Assembly: GCF_002223055.1 (NCBI RefSeq)
Contig: NZ_NKFL01000004.1
Span: 1,240,001-1,304,000 of the forward strand
Source of the DNA: Burkholderia sp. HI2500
GTDB taxonomy: Bacteria > Pseudomonadota > Gammaproteobacteria > Burkholderiales > Burkholderiaceae
Length of the DNA stretch: 64,000 bases
Direction: 5' to 3'
This document shows, in pieces, positions 18,552 to 26,966 of this stretch. The notes under the pieces were generated by a model. The model was not told the DNA's origin and made no database searches. It worked only from the letters and a program-made list of their open reading frames with translations. Numbering within the stretch: position 1 is the stretch's first letter; each line of letters opens with the position of its first letter. Both the position numbers and the translations under genes were made by a program.

Positions 18552-18921
18552 GCGTGCACGCCGCACCGCGGGCTTCACGCTGATCGAACTGCTCGTCGTG
18601 ATGGCGATCATCGCGTCGCTCACCGCGTTCGTCGCCCCCGGCTACCTGAAGCAGAGCGATCGCGCGAAGGAAACGGTGCTGCGCCACAACCTGAACACGC
18701 TGCGCCAGTCGATCGACGACTATCGGGCGGATCACGGCCGCGATCCCGACACGCTCGAGGTGCTGGTCGACAAGCGCTATCTGCGCGAGATCCCGCTCGA
18801 CCCGGTCACGGGCAAGCGCGGCTCCTGGCAACCGCAGGCCGGCGACCGGGGCGGCGTCGCGGACGTGAAGAGCGGCGCGAAAGGGCGTGCGCTCGACGGG
18901 AGCGCATATGGGACATGGTAA
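18526..18921 (+). CDS. Pseudopilin, GspG/GspH-like
   Basis: A 131-residue pilin-like protein with TAG|FTLIELLVVMAIIASL and Glu5. It overlaps the previous gene by 26 bases and has an aaggaga ribosome site inside that gene. The end, GRALDGSAYGTW, resembles the tail of the preceding pseudopilin (GVPYNQW), suggesting that the two arose by duplication. Confidence 0.85.
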   Translation: MASRTTSGKRARRTAGFTLIELLVVMAIIASLTAFVAPGYLKQSDRAKETVLRHNLNTLRQSIDDYRADHGRDPDTLEVLVDKRYLREIPLDPVTGKRGSWQPQAGDRGGVADVKSGAKGRALDGSAYGTW

Positions 18922-19447
18922 CCGGCGGCGTGGCGGCCGATGCCGCGGCCCGCGCGGGCAGCGCGGCATCGCGTATCTCGGCGTGCTGATGCTCGTCGCG
19001 GCGCTGGGGCTCGGCATGACGCAGGCCGCGCGCATCTGGCAGACGGTGCAGCAGCGCGATCGCGAGGCGCAGTTGCTGTTTGTCGGCGACCAGTATCGCG
19101 CGGCGATCGCAAGCTACTACAATGCGGCGGGTGGCAGCCGCTATCCGGAGTCGCTCGACGTATTGCTCGAGGACCGCCGCGCGCTGCCGACGCAGCGTCA
19201 CTTGCGGCGTCTGTACGCCGATCCGCTGACCGGGTCGACGCAGTGGGGGCTCGTGAAGGCGCCGGACGGCGGCATCATGGGCGTGTTCAGCGAGGCGCCG
19301 GGGCAGCCGCTGAAGCGCCAGGGCTTCCCCGCGCGGTACGATACGTTCGGCGACAGCGACGCCTATGGCGAATGGGCTTTTGTTTACTTGCCGCCCGCTC
19401 CGGCCGACGGAGTGGCGAACGGGCCCGAGGACGGGGTGGCATCTTGA
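18908..19447 (+). CDS. Divergent minor pseudopilin-like protein
   Basis: A 179-residue protein. A basic N terminus is followed by QRG|IAYLGVLMLVAALGLGMTQ, a pilin-like hydrophobic helix that lacks the usual Phe1 and Glu5. Lack of Glu5 is typical of the tip pseudopilin GspK, but this protein is shorter than GspK. The rest is a globular domain with YPESLDVLLED and AYGEWAFVYLP. It overlaps the upstream gene by 14 bases. It probably caps or initiates the pseudopilus (inference). Confidence 0.7.
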   Translation: MGHGNRRRGGRCRGPRGQRGIAYLGVLMLVAALGLGMTQAARIWQTVQQRDREAQLLFVGDQYRAAIASYYNAAGGSRYPESLDVLLEDRRALPTQRHLRRLYADPLTGSTQWGLVKAPDGGIMGVFSEAPGQPLKRQGFPARYDTFGDSDAYGEWAFVYLPPAPADGVANGPEDGVAS

Positions 19448-19460
19448 GACTGGATCGAAC

Positions 19461-20144
19461 ATGATTGTCGCAATACTCGAAGACATGGTGACGCAGGCGG
19501 GCGTCGTGGCCGGCTGGCTCAACAAGGCCGGCTACGACACGGAGGTGCGTCACGACGGCGACAGCTTCATCGAGCTGGTGCGCACGCAGCGCGTCGACGT
19601 GCTGCTGCTCGACTGGGACGTGCCCGGCAAGTCGGGGATCGAGGTGATGCGCTGGGCGCGCGAATCGTTTGCCGACACGCTGCCGATCATCATGATGACG
19701 CAGCACGACGGCGAGAACGACATCGTGTTCGGTCTGAACACCGGTGCAGACGACTATCTGATCAAGCCGTTGCGGGAGCGCGAACTCGTCGCGCGCGTCA
19801 ATGCGCAGGCGCGCAAGTACTATCCGGAGACGCAGCGCGCGAAGGTCGTCGAGGTCGGCAAGTTCGTGCTCGACACGAGCTCGCATGCCGCGACCGTCGA
19901 CGGCGTGCCGGTCGAGCTGTCGCAGCGCGAGTTCGATCTCGCGCTGATGCTGTTCGAGAGCGTCGGGCGGATCGTGTCGAAGGACATGATGATCAAGCGT
20001 ATCTGGGGCGTGGTGGACCGGAAGTACGATGCGACGCTGGCCACCTATGTCAGCAAGTTGCGTACGAGCCTCGGGTTGCGGCCGAAGAACGGGCTCGCGA
20101 TCACGACGATCTACAACTACGGGTATCGGCTCGAGTTGACCTGA
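19461..20144 (+). CDS. OmpR-family response regulator
   Basis: A 227-residue regulator. The receiver domain (1-120) has the phospho-acceptor Asp in VLLLDWDVPG, the switch Thr in IIMMTQ and Lys in LIKPL. The C-terminal winged helix (about 130-225) ends TIYNYGYRLEL, as in the OmpR/PhoB family. It starts 13 bases after the last pseudopilin gene, so it is co-transcribed with the secretion operon. With the CHASE2 kinase at the other end of the locus it forms a plausible two-component pair for chitin-related secretion. Confidence 0.92.
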   Translation: MIVAILEDMVTQAGVVAGWLNKAGYDTEVRHDGDSFIELVRTQRVDVLLLDWDVPGKSGIEVMRWARESFADTLPIIMMTQHDGENDIVFGLNTGADDYLIKPLRERELVARVNAQARKYYPETQRAKVVEVGKFVLDTSSHAATVDGVPVELSQREFDLALMLFESVGRIVSKDMMIKRIWGVVDRKYDATLATYVSKLRTSLGLRPKNGLAITTIYNYGYRLELT

Positions 20145-20734
20145 GCAAGCGGCCGGCCGCGGCGACGCGCGCCGGCTGACCACAGGATCGGTATCGCCGA
20201 TCCTTCCAGTCCCCATCCGTATTCCCGTTCCGGCAAGGCTGTCGCGGCACGCCGCTTCAGCCGCCGTTCGGCATTGAATCGACGCGCCTGCGCGAGGCTA
20301 TCCTGAGGCTTTCGCGAGGCACGGCAGCCCGTCTCGCCGCGCTCCGGTCACATCCCGTTCCCCCCGTCGTTCGTCATCGCCGCCGCGAGCGGTACGCTCG
20401 GTCGTGCCGGCCTCGGGCGCGTTTGCGCGCACCATCCGTGTCGATGGCCATATCGCTGCACGGTGCATCTTTCGCCAGATGGTGAGGATTCCTTTCGTAT
20501 TTTCCGGGTGCTGTCCTCTACGTCGACAGGTGCGCCCGTAATGGCTGGGCAGCGTCGTCGCCGGCATCGCATTGCATTGCGATTCATCCGTCCAGGCGGC
20601 ACGCGTTGAGAATTTTCTTAAGTTTGTTGGGTGGCGATGGCCGGATCGGAATAATGCCTGCGAACTCGACGGGTTCGTTGTTCCGCTGTCAGGGACCGGC
20701 AGCGGAAATCCTCAATTCTCTACCCAGATACTCG
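20145..20734. other. Intergenic region upstream of the fimbrial operon
   Basis: 590 bases without a supported gene. It lies between the response-regulator stop and the fimbrial subunit and must hold the fimbrial promoter. A relatively A/T-rich stretch near 20600-20640 (gagaattttcttaagtttg) is the best promoter area, but I cannot assign boxes with confidence. Confidence 0.5.
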
Positions 20735-21256
20735 ATGAAAAAGACCCAGAAATCCCTCCTGTTGGCCGCGCTCCTGGCCGCATTCGGTTCGACGTCCGCA
20801 CTCGCCGCGGATGGCACGATCAACTTCCACGGCAAGATCGTCGCGACGACCTGCAAGATCGACAACAGCAATATTCAGGTGCCGCTCGGCGCGATCGGTA
20901 TCGACCAGCTCGCCACCGCCGGCCAGGAAAGTCGCCGCGTGCCGTTCCAGATCGCGCTGAGCGAGTGCAACGACCAGCTGAGCGGCGTGCGCGCGCAGTT
21001 CGAGGGCACGTCGAACGACGACGATCCGACGCTGCTCGCGATCGGCACCGGCGCGCAGGACGATGCGAAAGGCGTCGGCATCCAGTTGATGGACGAAGGC
21101 GGCAAGCAGATCGGCATCAACACCGAGACCGACACGCTCAAGCTGACGCCGGGCAGCAACGTGCTGAACTTCGCCGCGAACTACGTCTCGACGTCCAACC
21201 AGACCGAGGCGGGCGAGGCGAACGGCACGGCGTCGTTCACGCTGCACTACCGCTAA
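20735..21256 (+). CDS. Type 1-like major fimbrial subunit
   Basis: A 173-residue chaperone-usher pilin. A signal peptide (1-24, cleaved after ALA) is followed by DGTINFHGKIVATTCKID and ends ASFTLHYR, with the penultimate Tyr typical of donor-strand pilins. Two Cys (in TTCKI and SECND) form the expected disulfide. ATG 20735 is chosen since it starts the signal peptide. It is the first gene of the chaperone-usher operon. Confidence 0.93.
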   Translation: MKKTQKSLLLAALLAAFGSTSALAADGTINFHGKIVATTCKIDNSNIQVPLGAIGIDQLATAGQESRRVPFQIALSECNDQLSGVRAQFEGTSNDDDPTLLAIGTGAQDDAKGVGIQLMDEGGKQIGINTETDTLKLTPGSNVLNFAANYVSTSNQTEAGEANGTASFTLHYR

Positions 21257-21273
21257 GCAGACGGGATCGACCG

Positions 21274-22002
21274 ATGACGATTCAATTCGGACAACGTACG
21301 CTGGCCTGCGTGCTCGGGCTGTGCATGACCCACGGCGCGCTGGCGGGCGTGGTGGTGGGCGCGACGCGCATGATCCTGCAGGAGGACCGGCGCGAAGCCG
21401 TCGTGCCCGTGAAGAATGCGGACAGCCAGCCTTACGTCGTGCAGGCCTGGATTGACGGCGGATCGACGAAGGGCGGCGCGAAGGCACCGTTCTTCGTCAC
21501 GCCGCCGCTGTCGCGGCTCGATCCCGGCAAGGAAAACCTGCTGCGCGTGATGCCCGTCAAGCACGGGCTGCCGTCCGATCGCGAGTCGCTGATGTGGCTG
21601 AACGTGAAGGAGATTCCGGCCACGCCGAAGCAGGACAACGTGCTGCAGATCGCGATCCAGACGCGGATCAAGGCGTTCTATCGGCCGCAGGGCCTGACCG
21701 GCTCGTCGGCCGATGCGCCGGCGGCGCTGACCTGGCGCATCGCGCCGTCGGGCGACGGTGTGCTGCTGACGGTGAACAATCCGACGCCTTATCACGTCAC
21801 CTTCTCGAAGATCGGCATCGATGCCGGCACGATCGAGGACGTCGATCTCGAGATGGTGCCGCCGCTGCAGGCGGCGACCTACAAGCTGCGCTACATCCAC
21901 GCGGTGCCGACGCAGCCCGTCACGCTGCGGTTCAGCACGATCAACGACTACGGCGCGGTGACGCCGTCCGTCACGATGAAGGTGCCGACCGGCGCCGTTT
22001 GA
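21274..22002 (+). CDS. Periplasmic fimbrial chaperone (PapD family)
   Basis: A 242-residue periplasmic chaperone with a signal peptide (1-24, cleaved after ALA) and two immunoglobulin-like domains. The G1-strand region MWLNVKEIPA and the conserved Arg and Lys of the cleft (in ATRMIL and TRIKAFYRP) are visible. It binds pilin subunits, donates a strand and delivers them to the usher. It lies 17 bases after the pilin gene. Confidence 0.93.
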   Translation: MTIQFGQRTLACVLGLCMTHGALAGVVVGATRMILQEDRREAVVPVKNADSQPYVVQAWIDGGSTKGGAKAPFFVTPPLSRLDPGKENLLRVMPVKHGLPSDRESLMWLNVKEIPATPKQDNVLQIAIQTRIKAFYRPQGLTGSSADAPAALTWRIAPSGDGVLLTVNNPTPYHVTFSKIGIDAGTIEDVDLEMVPPLQAATYKLRYIHAVPTQPVTLRFSTINDYGAVTPSVTMKVPTGAV

Positions 22003-22116
22003 CGCAACGCGGTCGCGGGGCCGGCCAGCGGCCACTCCGCGATCCGCTTTTCCGACTTTCCATTTTTTTGACTTCATGCGGCGTGCGCTCATCCGGCGCG
22101 CGCCGTTCCCCCATTC

Positions 22117-24729
22117 ATGACACGATGCCTTGACCCGCTGCGCCGATGCGTGCTCGCGCTCGCTTCGACCTTCGCGTTCGGATTGCCGACCGCGGGGGCG
22201 CACGCGCACGCGAACACGGCATTCAATCCCGCGTTCCTCGCGTTCGGCAACCCGCAGGCGGACGTGGATCTCGACGTGTTCGCCGAAGCGAACGTATTGC
22301 TGCCCGGCGTGCACCCGGTCGAGGTGTCGGTCAATGGCGAAGCGTCGGGCATGCACGACATCCGCTTCGAGCGCGATCCACGCGACGAGCAAGGCAATGC
22401 GGTGCGGCCCTGCCTGAGCGCCGCCCAGCTCGACGGGTTCGGCGTGAACCTCGCGGCCTATCCGCGCGTCGCCGAGGTGGATGCCGCAGATGCCGCAGAT
22501 GCCGCAGATGCCGCAGATGTCGCAGATGCGCCCGGCGCTACGCTTGCGTGCGTCGATCCGCGTGATGCGATGCCGGACGCAACGGTCACGGTGGATCCGG
22601 ATCGTCAGACGCTGGCGCTGACGGTCCCGCAGGCGAAGATGAAGCGCGTGCCGCGCGGCTCGGTCGATCCGTCGCGCTGGGACGAAGGCATCAATGCACT
22701 GCGCTTCGACTATCGCTTCAACGCCGCGCAGCGGCGTTACGACGGGCCGTCGGGCCACGCGACGGAAGCGTACGGCAGCGTGCGCGCGGGCCTGAACCTC
22801 GGCGCGTGGCGCCTGCGCAGCAGCGCGATGGTGAACCACAACGCGTCGGGGCTGCAGACGCAATTCATGAATACCTATCTCGAGCGCGACATTCCCGGCT
22901 GGCGCAGCCGCGTCACGTTCGGCGAGAACTTCACGTCCGACAACGTGTTCGACAGCGTGGCGTTCCGCGGCGTGCAGCTCGCGTCCGACGACACGATGCA
23001 ACCGGACAGCCAGCGCGGCTACGCGCCGGTCGTACGCGGCATCGCGCAAAGCCATGCGAAGGTCGAGATTCGCCAGAACGGCTATCTGATCTACAGCAGC
23101 TACGTGCCGCCGGGGCCGTTCGAGATCGACGATCTGTACGCGATTGCGGCGCATGCGGACCTCGAGGTGACGATCGTCGAGGCGGATGGCCAGAAGCGCA
23201 GCTTCATCCAGCCGTCGGCGAGCATTCCGACCCTGCTGCGCCAGAATGCCTGGTCGTATCGCGCGGCCGCGGGGCGCTTGCGTGCCGATTCCGCCCAATC
23301 GCAGTGGTTCACGTCGGCGAGCGCCGCTTACGGCTTGCCTGGCGAGACGACGATCTACGGCGGCGCGACGTTCGCGAACGGATACGCGGCGCTGGCGGCC
23401 GGCGCCGCGCGCAACCTGGCGCGGATCGGTGCACTGTCGGTGGACGTGACGCACGCCCGTTATCGGGACCAGGCGGGGCAGGCGGGCGCGGGCAGCGCAG
23501 TGCGCGCGATGTACGCGAAGGCGTTCGCGTCGACCGGCACGGAACTGCGCGCCGCGCATCACCAGTACTCGGGCGGCTATCGCAGCCTGTCCGACGTCGT
23601 GGTGCGCTACGCGACGTCGGTCGACACGTGGGCCGGCCGCGCGGGCAAGCGCAGCCGCAGTGAGCTGAGCGTGTCGCAGAGCCTGGGGCGCGCGGGCTCG
23701 CTGTACGTCAGCGCGAGCCGGCGCGCCTACCGCGACGGTGCGGGCGAGGACCGGCTGCTCCAGCTCGGCTATTCGGGCAGCGTGTCGCGCGTGTCCTACA
23801 ACGTGAGCCTGAGCGCCGAGCAGCGCGCGCGCGGCGAGCGCAGCCGGCAGGTGTCGCTGAACCTGTCGATTCCGTTCGGCGGCGGGCGCACGACGACACC
23901 GCACGCGTACGGCAGTGCGACGCTGATCGCCGGTACCGCGGGCACCGAGCAGCGCGCGGGCGTGTTCGGCACGTTGTTCGACGACGATCGCCTGAGCTAT
24001 GGCGTCGACGCCGATCGCACGGCTCACGGCCTGGGCGGTGCGGTGAACCTGAACTACCGTGCGACGGCCGGCCAGTTCGGGGCCACCCACAACCAGACGC
24101 GCAGCGGCTCGCAGACCTCGGTCAGCGCGGCGGGCGGGATGGTCGTGCACGGCGGCGGCGTCACGCTGTCGCAGCCGCTCGGCGAAACCGTCGCTCTGGT
24201 GCGTAGCGAGGGTGCGGCCGACGTCGGCGTGATCGCGCATGCCGGCGTGCGTACCGACCGCGCGGGCTATGCGGTCGTGCCGAGCGTCACGCCGTACCGG
24301 CAGAACCGCATCGCGTTGCGCACGGCGGAACTCGATCGTCAGCTCGAGATCCGCAACGCGATCGTGCACGTCGTGCCGACGCACGGCGCGGTCGTGCTGG
24401 CGCCGTTCGAGGTCGAGGCGGGGCGCCTGATGCTCGACATGACCGACGACGCGGGCCAGCCGGTGCCGTTCGGTGCCGCCGTGCTGACGACGGCCGGCAA
24501 GGAGGTCGGCATGGTCGGCCCGAACGGGCAGGGCTTCGTCACCGGCGTCGGCCGGGCCGGCGACCTGTTCGTGCGATGGGGCGCGCGCCCGGACGAGCGC
24601 TGCGCGCTGTCGTACAACATGGGCGAGTCGACGCCGCACAGCAATTTCCCCGAACTCGAGGTCGTCTGCTCGCGCACGCATCCGGCGCTGCGGGCCGACG
24701 CTTCTTCACCCACTTCCCCCCGTTCATGA
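22117..24729 (+). CDS. Outer-membrane fimbrial usher
   Basis: An 870-residue FimD/PapC-family usher with a signal peptide (about 1-32). An N-terminal chaperone-binding domain (FNPAFLAF, DVDLDVFAEANVLLPG) precedes a 24-strand beta barrel with plug (FTSDNVFDSVAFRG, YVPPGPFEIDDL) and a C-terminal domain. The C-terminal Cys pair (ERCALSY, VVCSR) is present. Within the N-terminal domain is an acidic Ala/Asp tract coded by five tandem 9-bp units, an insertion I would not expect from the family. It overlaps the adhesin gene by four bases. Confidence 0.93.
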   Translation: MTRCLDPLRRCVLALASTFAFGLPTAGAHAHANTAFNPAFLAFGNPQADVDLDVFAEANVLLPGVHPVEVSVNGEASGMHDIRFERDPRDEQGNAVRPCLSAAQLDGFGVNLAAYPRVAEVDAADAADAADAADVADAPGATLACVDPRDAMPDATVTVDPDRQTLALTVPQAKMKRVPRGSVDPSRWDEGINALRFDYRFNAAQRRYDGPSGHATEAYGSVRAGLNLGAWRLRSSAMVNHNASGLQTQFMNTYLERDIPGWRSRVTFGENFTSDNVFDSVAFRGVQLASDDTMQPDSQRGYAPVVRGIAQSHAKVEIRQNGYLIYSSYVPPGPFEIDDLYAIAAHADLEVTIVEADGQKRSFIQPSASIPTLLRQNAWSYRAAAGRLRADSAQSQWFTSASAAYGLPGETTIYGGATFANGYAALAAGAARNLARIGALSVDVTHARYRDQAGQAGAGSAVRAMYAKAFASTGTELRAAHHQYSGGYRSLSDVVVRYATSVDTWAGRAGKRSRSELSVSQSLGRAGSLYVSASRRAYRDGAGEDRLLQLGYSGSVSRVSYNVSLSAEQRARGERSRQVSLNLSIPFGGGRTTTPHAYGSATLIAGTAGTEQRAGVFGTLFDDDRLSYGVDADRTAHGLGGAVNLNYRATAGQFGATHNQTRSGSQTSVSAAGGMVVHGGGVTLSQPLGETVALVRSEGAADVGVIAHAGVRTDRAGYAVVPSVTPYRQNRIALRTAELDRQLEIRNAIVHVVPTHGAVVLAPFEVEAGRLMLDMTDDAGQPVPFGAAVLTTAGKEVGMVGPNGQGFVTGVGRAGDLFVRWGARPDERCALSYNMGESTPHSNFPELEVVCSRTHPALRADASSPTSPRS
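22480..22524 (+). repeat. Tandem 9-bp repeat (gatgccgca) inside the usher gene
   Basis: Four perfect copies of gatgccgca plus one gatgtcgca encode Asp-Ala-Ala repeats. A 9-bp unit keeps the frame when copies are gained or lost, so length variation would change a loop and not switch the gene off. Confidence 0.9.
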
Positions 24730-25694
24730 AACCCATGATTTCCCGATTTGCCGCATGCCTGCGCCGCTGGGCGGCGTTCGTCGCGCTGACGCTCTGCACG
24801 GCGCCCGCGTTTGCCGCGTGCCTGAGCCTCCCCGAAGATTTCAATCCGATCGAGTTCGGTTCGATCGCGGCCGACGGCGTCGAGGTCGGCGGCGTCGTCC
24901 GGTCGATCCGGTTCACGCTGACTCTCACCTGTGCGCCGAACGGCCAGGGCGAGCCGCTGGCGCGGACCTTGAATTACTCGAGCGAGTTCGGCCCCGCGCC
25001 GGGCATGAACCTGTGGGCAACCAATCTCCCCGGCCTTGCGCTGCGGATGGTGCGCGACGGCGAGGATCTCGGCAGCAAGACGGAAGGCGTGCTCGGGACG
25101 CATCCGGGGGACGGCTCGGCGCGCGAGTTCGTGATCGACATGGAGCTCGTCAAGATCGGGCCGGTGACGCCCGGCTTCCTGCTGGGCCAGGCGTTTATCG
25201 TCGAGGCGTCGCCCGTGAGCGGCGATCCGGGCCATTACGTGGTGCGCAAGCACATTACGAGCAGTTACGTGCGGGGCGTCGCGTGCACCGTCAATACGGC
25301 TTCGAAGCATCTCGTCGTGCCGCTCGGCGCCGTGCCCGCGTCGGCCTTCGACGGTCCGGGCTCGACCCAGGCGTCACGCGAATTCGCGATCGACCTGACC
25401 TGCAGCCCGTTCGGCGAGGCACGGCCGACACCGCTGTCGATCCAGCTGCTCGGCGAGACGGTGCCGGGCACGACCGACGTGCTGAAGCTGCTCGGCGATG
25501 ACGCCGCGCTGGGTGTCGGCATTCGCGTGCTGAAAAACGATGCGCCGGTCACGTTGAACACCTGGCACAGCCTCGGCGACGCGACGGTCGGGGCAACCAC
25601 GTTGCCGTATACCGCGCAGTACTACCAGTACGGCGAGCGCGTGACGGCGGGGTCGGGCGACGGTGTGATGACGTTCCTGATCGAGATGCGCTGA
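24726..25694 (+). CDS. Fimbrial tip adhesin / minor subunit
   Basis: A 322-residue secreted two-domain fimbrial protein with a signal peptide (about 1-31) ending AFAA. An N-terminal lectin-like domain (32-190) is followed by a pilin domain (about 195-322) that ends GDGVMTFLIEMR. Four or more Cys are placed as in FimH-like tip adhesins. Coupling by ATGA to the usher and its position last in the operon support the role of tip adhesin. The ligand cannot be inferred. Confidence 0.85.
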   Translation: MKPMISRFAACLRRWAAFVALTLCTAPAFAACLSLPEDFNPIEFGSIAADGVEVGGVVRSIRFTLTLTCAPNGQGEPLARTLNYSSEFGPAPGMNLWATNLPGLALRMVRDGEDLGSKTEGVLGTHPGDGSAREFVIDMELVKIGPVTPGFLLGQAFIVEASPVSGDPGHYVVRKHITSSYVRGVACTVNTASKHLVVPLGAVPASAFDGPGSTQASREFAIDLTCSPFGEARPTPLSIQLLGETVPGTTDVLKLLGDDAALGVGIRVLKNDAPVTLNTWHSLGDATVGATTLPYTAQYYQYGERVTAGSGDGVMTFLIEMR

Positions 25695-25811
25695 CGCTGC
25701 GCCGGGTATTTTGAAATCCTTGAGAATGGTTATCAACACGGGTTTCCGCCTCGATAATTTCATCCACATATCCATGGCAACCATGTCTTCGCAACCGATA
25801 AAGGATGAATC

Positions 25812-26363
25812 ATGCAGGTGGCTTCCCAAACAGATTTGCAGAACGAAACATTATCCAGCGGTCGATACGACCGCTTTTCCCGCGCGCTGCACTGGATTTT
25901 CGCGGCCGTGATCCTGTACACGATGGTGGCTGGAATTTCGCTGCACTTCATCACGCAGCCGGATCTCTGGCGTTTCGTGTCGACCCTGAACATGTCGCTC
26001 GCGAGCTGTCTGATCGTGCTGTTTCCGCTGCGCTACGTGTGGTCGTTCTTCCGCCGCACGCCGCCTGACGTCGCGTCGATTCCGCGTCAGCAGCAATCGA
26101 TCGCGCACCTGGTGCACTCGCTGATTTACGCGCTGGTCGCCTTCGTGCTGTTCAGCGGGTTCGTGATGGTGCCGGACGGTTACTGGCTGTTTGGCCTGCT
26201 TTACGTGAAGACGCCGTATAGCGCGGGGCCGGTGACCGAGCACTGGTTCGAACTTCACAAGTTCGGCTGCTATACGCTGGCATTCGTGGTGGTGGTACAC
26301 GCGGGGGCGGCACTCAAGCATCATTTCGTGTCGAAGAACGACGTGCTGAAGCGCATGCTCTGA
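25812..26363 (+). CDS. Cytochrome b561
   Basis: A 183-residue four-helix membrane di-haem b-type cytochrome. Conserved His are visible in RALHWIFA (helix 1), AHLVHSLIYA (helix 3) and FELHKFGCYT plus VVHAGAALKHH (helix 4). It transfers electrons between quinol and acceptors in the inner membrane. It has its own promoter region after the fimbrial operon, and a terminator follows. Confidence 0.9.
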   Translation: MQVASQTDLQNETLSSGRYDRFSRALHWIFAAVILYTMVAGISLHFITQPDLWRFVSTLNMSLASCLIVLFPLRYVWSFFRRTPPDVASIPRQQQSIAHLVHSLIYALVAFVLFSGFVMVPDGYWLFGLLYVKTPYSAGPVTEHWFELHKFGCYTLAFVVVVHAGAALKHHFVSKNDVLKRML

Positions 26364-26483
26364 TGGTGACGTGGCGCGAGGCGGATTTCGATCCACCGCG
26401 CGCGCACCACTTTGGTGCTGATTCGCGACGATGCCGGGCGGGCCGCGATGGGCGCGCGCAAGGCTCGGAAACGAAGGGGAGGT

Positions 26484-26507
26484 GGCCGGCACGATGCCGG
26501 CCTTTTT
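26484..26507 (+). terminator. Rho-independent terminator after cytochrome b561
   Basis: GGCCGGC and GCCGGCC form a 7-bp stem with a 5-base loop followed by TTTTT. Confidence 0.85.
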
Positions 26508-26591
26508 GCTTTTTTAAAACCGAGGCTGCCGAGGAGAGAACTCGGCAGCACATGCGCGACCCCGGCGCAGTGCTTCCTGGGCTTGAAATGA

Positions 26592-26619
26592 AAAAAGGCC
26601 GGCTAGAAGCCGACCTTTT
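26592..26619 (-). terminator. Terminator of tRNA-Leu copy 3
   Basis: Nearly identical to the hairpins after the other two tRNA-Leu genes, with one base change in the T run. Confidence 0.8.
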
Positions 26620-26630
26620 CATAAAACAGA

Positions 26631-26717
26631 TGGTGCCCAGGAGAGGACTCGAACCTCCACGATGTTGCCACCGCTAGGACCTGAACCTAGTGCGTCTACC
26701 AATTCCGCCACCTGGGC
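26631..26717 (-). tRNA. tRNA-Leu (anticodon CAG), copy 3
   Basis: Same 87-nt sequence as the genes at 526-612 and 845-931, with anticodon CAG and encoded CCA. The downstream terminator flank is also shared. Upstream the sequence diverges after about 5 bases, so this copy is not part of the recent 214-bp duplication. Confidence 0.95.
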
Positions 26718-26966
26718 ACGTTTTGCAGTAGCTGCTTGCTGCAAAGAAGCGAAATTATAGCGCCCCAATTATTCGTGTCAACACTTTTTTGCGACGCATC
26801 GCAAACCGGGCTCCGCCATGCCTGCCGGCGGCATTCCGGTCATTTGGCGACACAGGCGGGTGATAGAATGACCCGCCGCCGTCAATATAGAACTGTCTGA
26901 CGGACACCTCTATGTTGATGCCGTGCACCATCAATCAACGCAACGAGAACAACCATCGACAAACCC

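Noticed and set aside
9563..19447. Type IV pilus biogenesis locus instead of type II secretion
   Set aside because: PilM/N/O/P-like proteins occur, but the pseudopilins are GspG-type, no PilT retraction ATPase or major pilin is present, and two secreted chitin-active enzymes lie next door.
22480..22530. CRISPR-like short repeats
   Set aside because: The units are 9 bp, directly joined without spacers, and encode an in-frame Asp-Ala-Ala tract in the usher.
21253..24681. A 1142-codon minus-strand frame across the fimbrial genes
   Set aside because: Antisense shadow of the chaperone and usher genes, low-complexity Arg/Ala/His composition, no family features.
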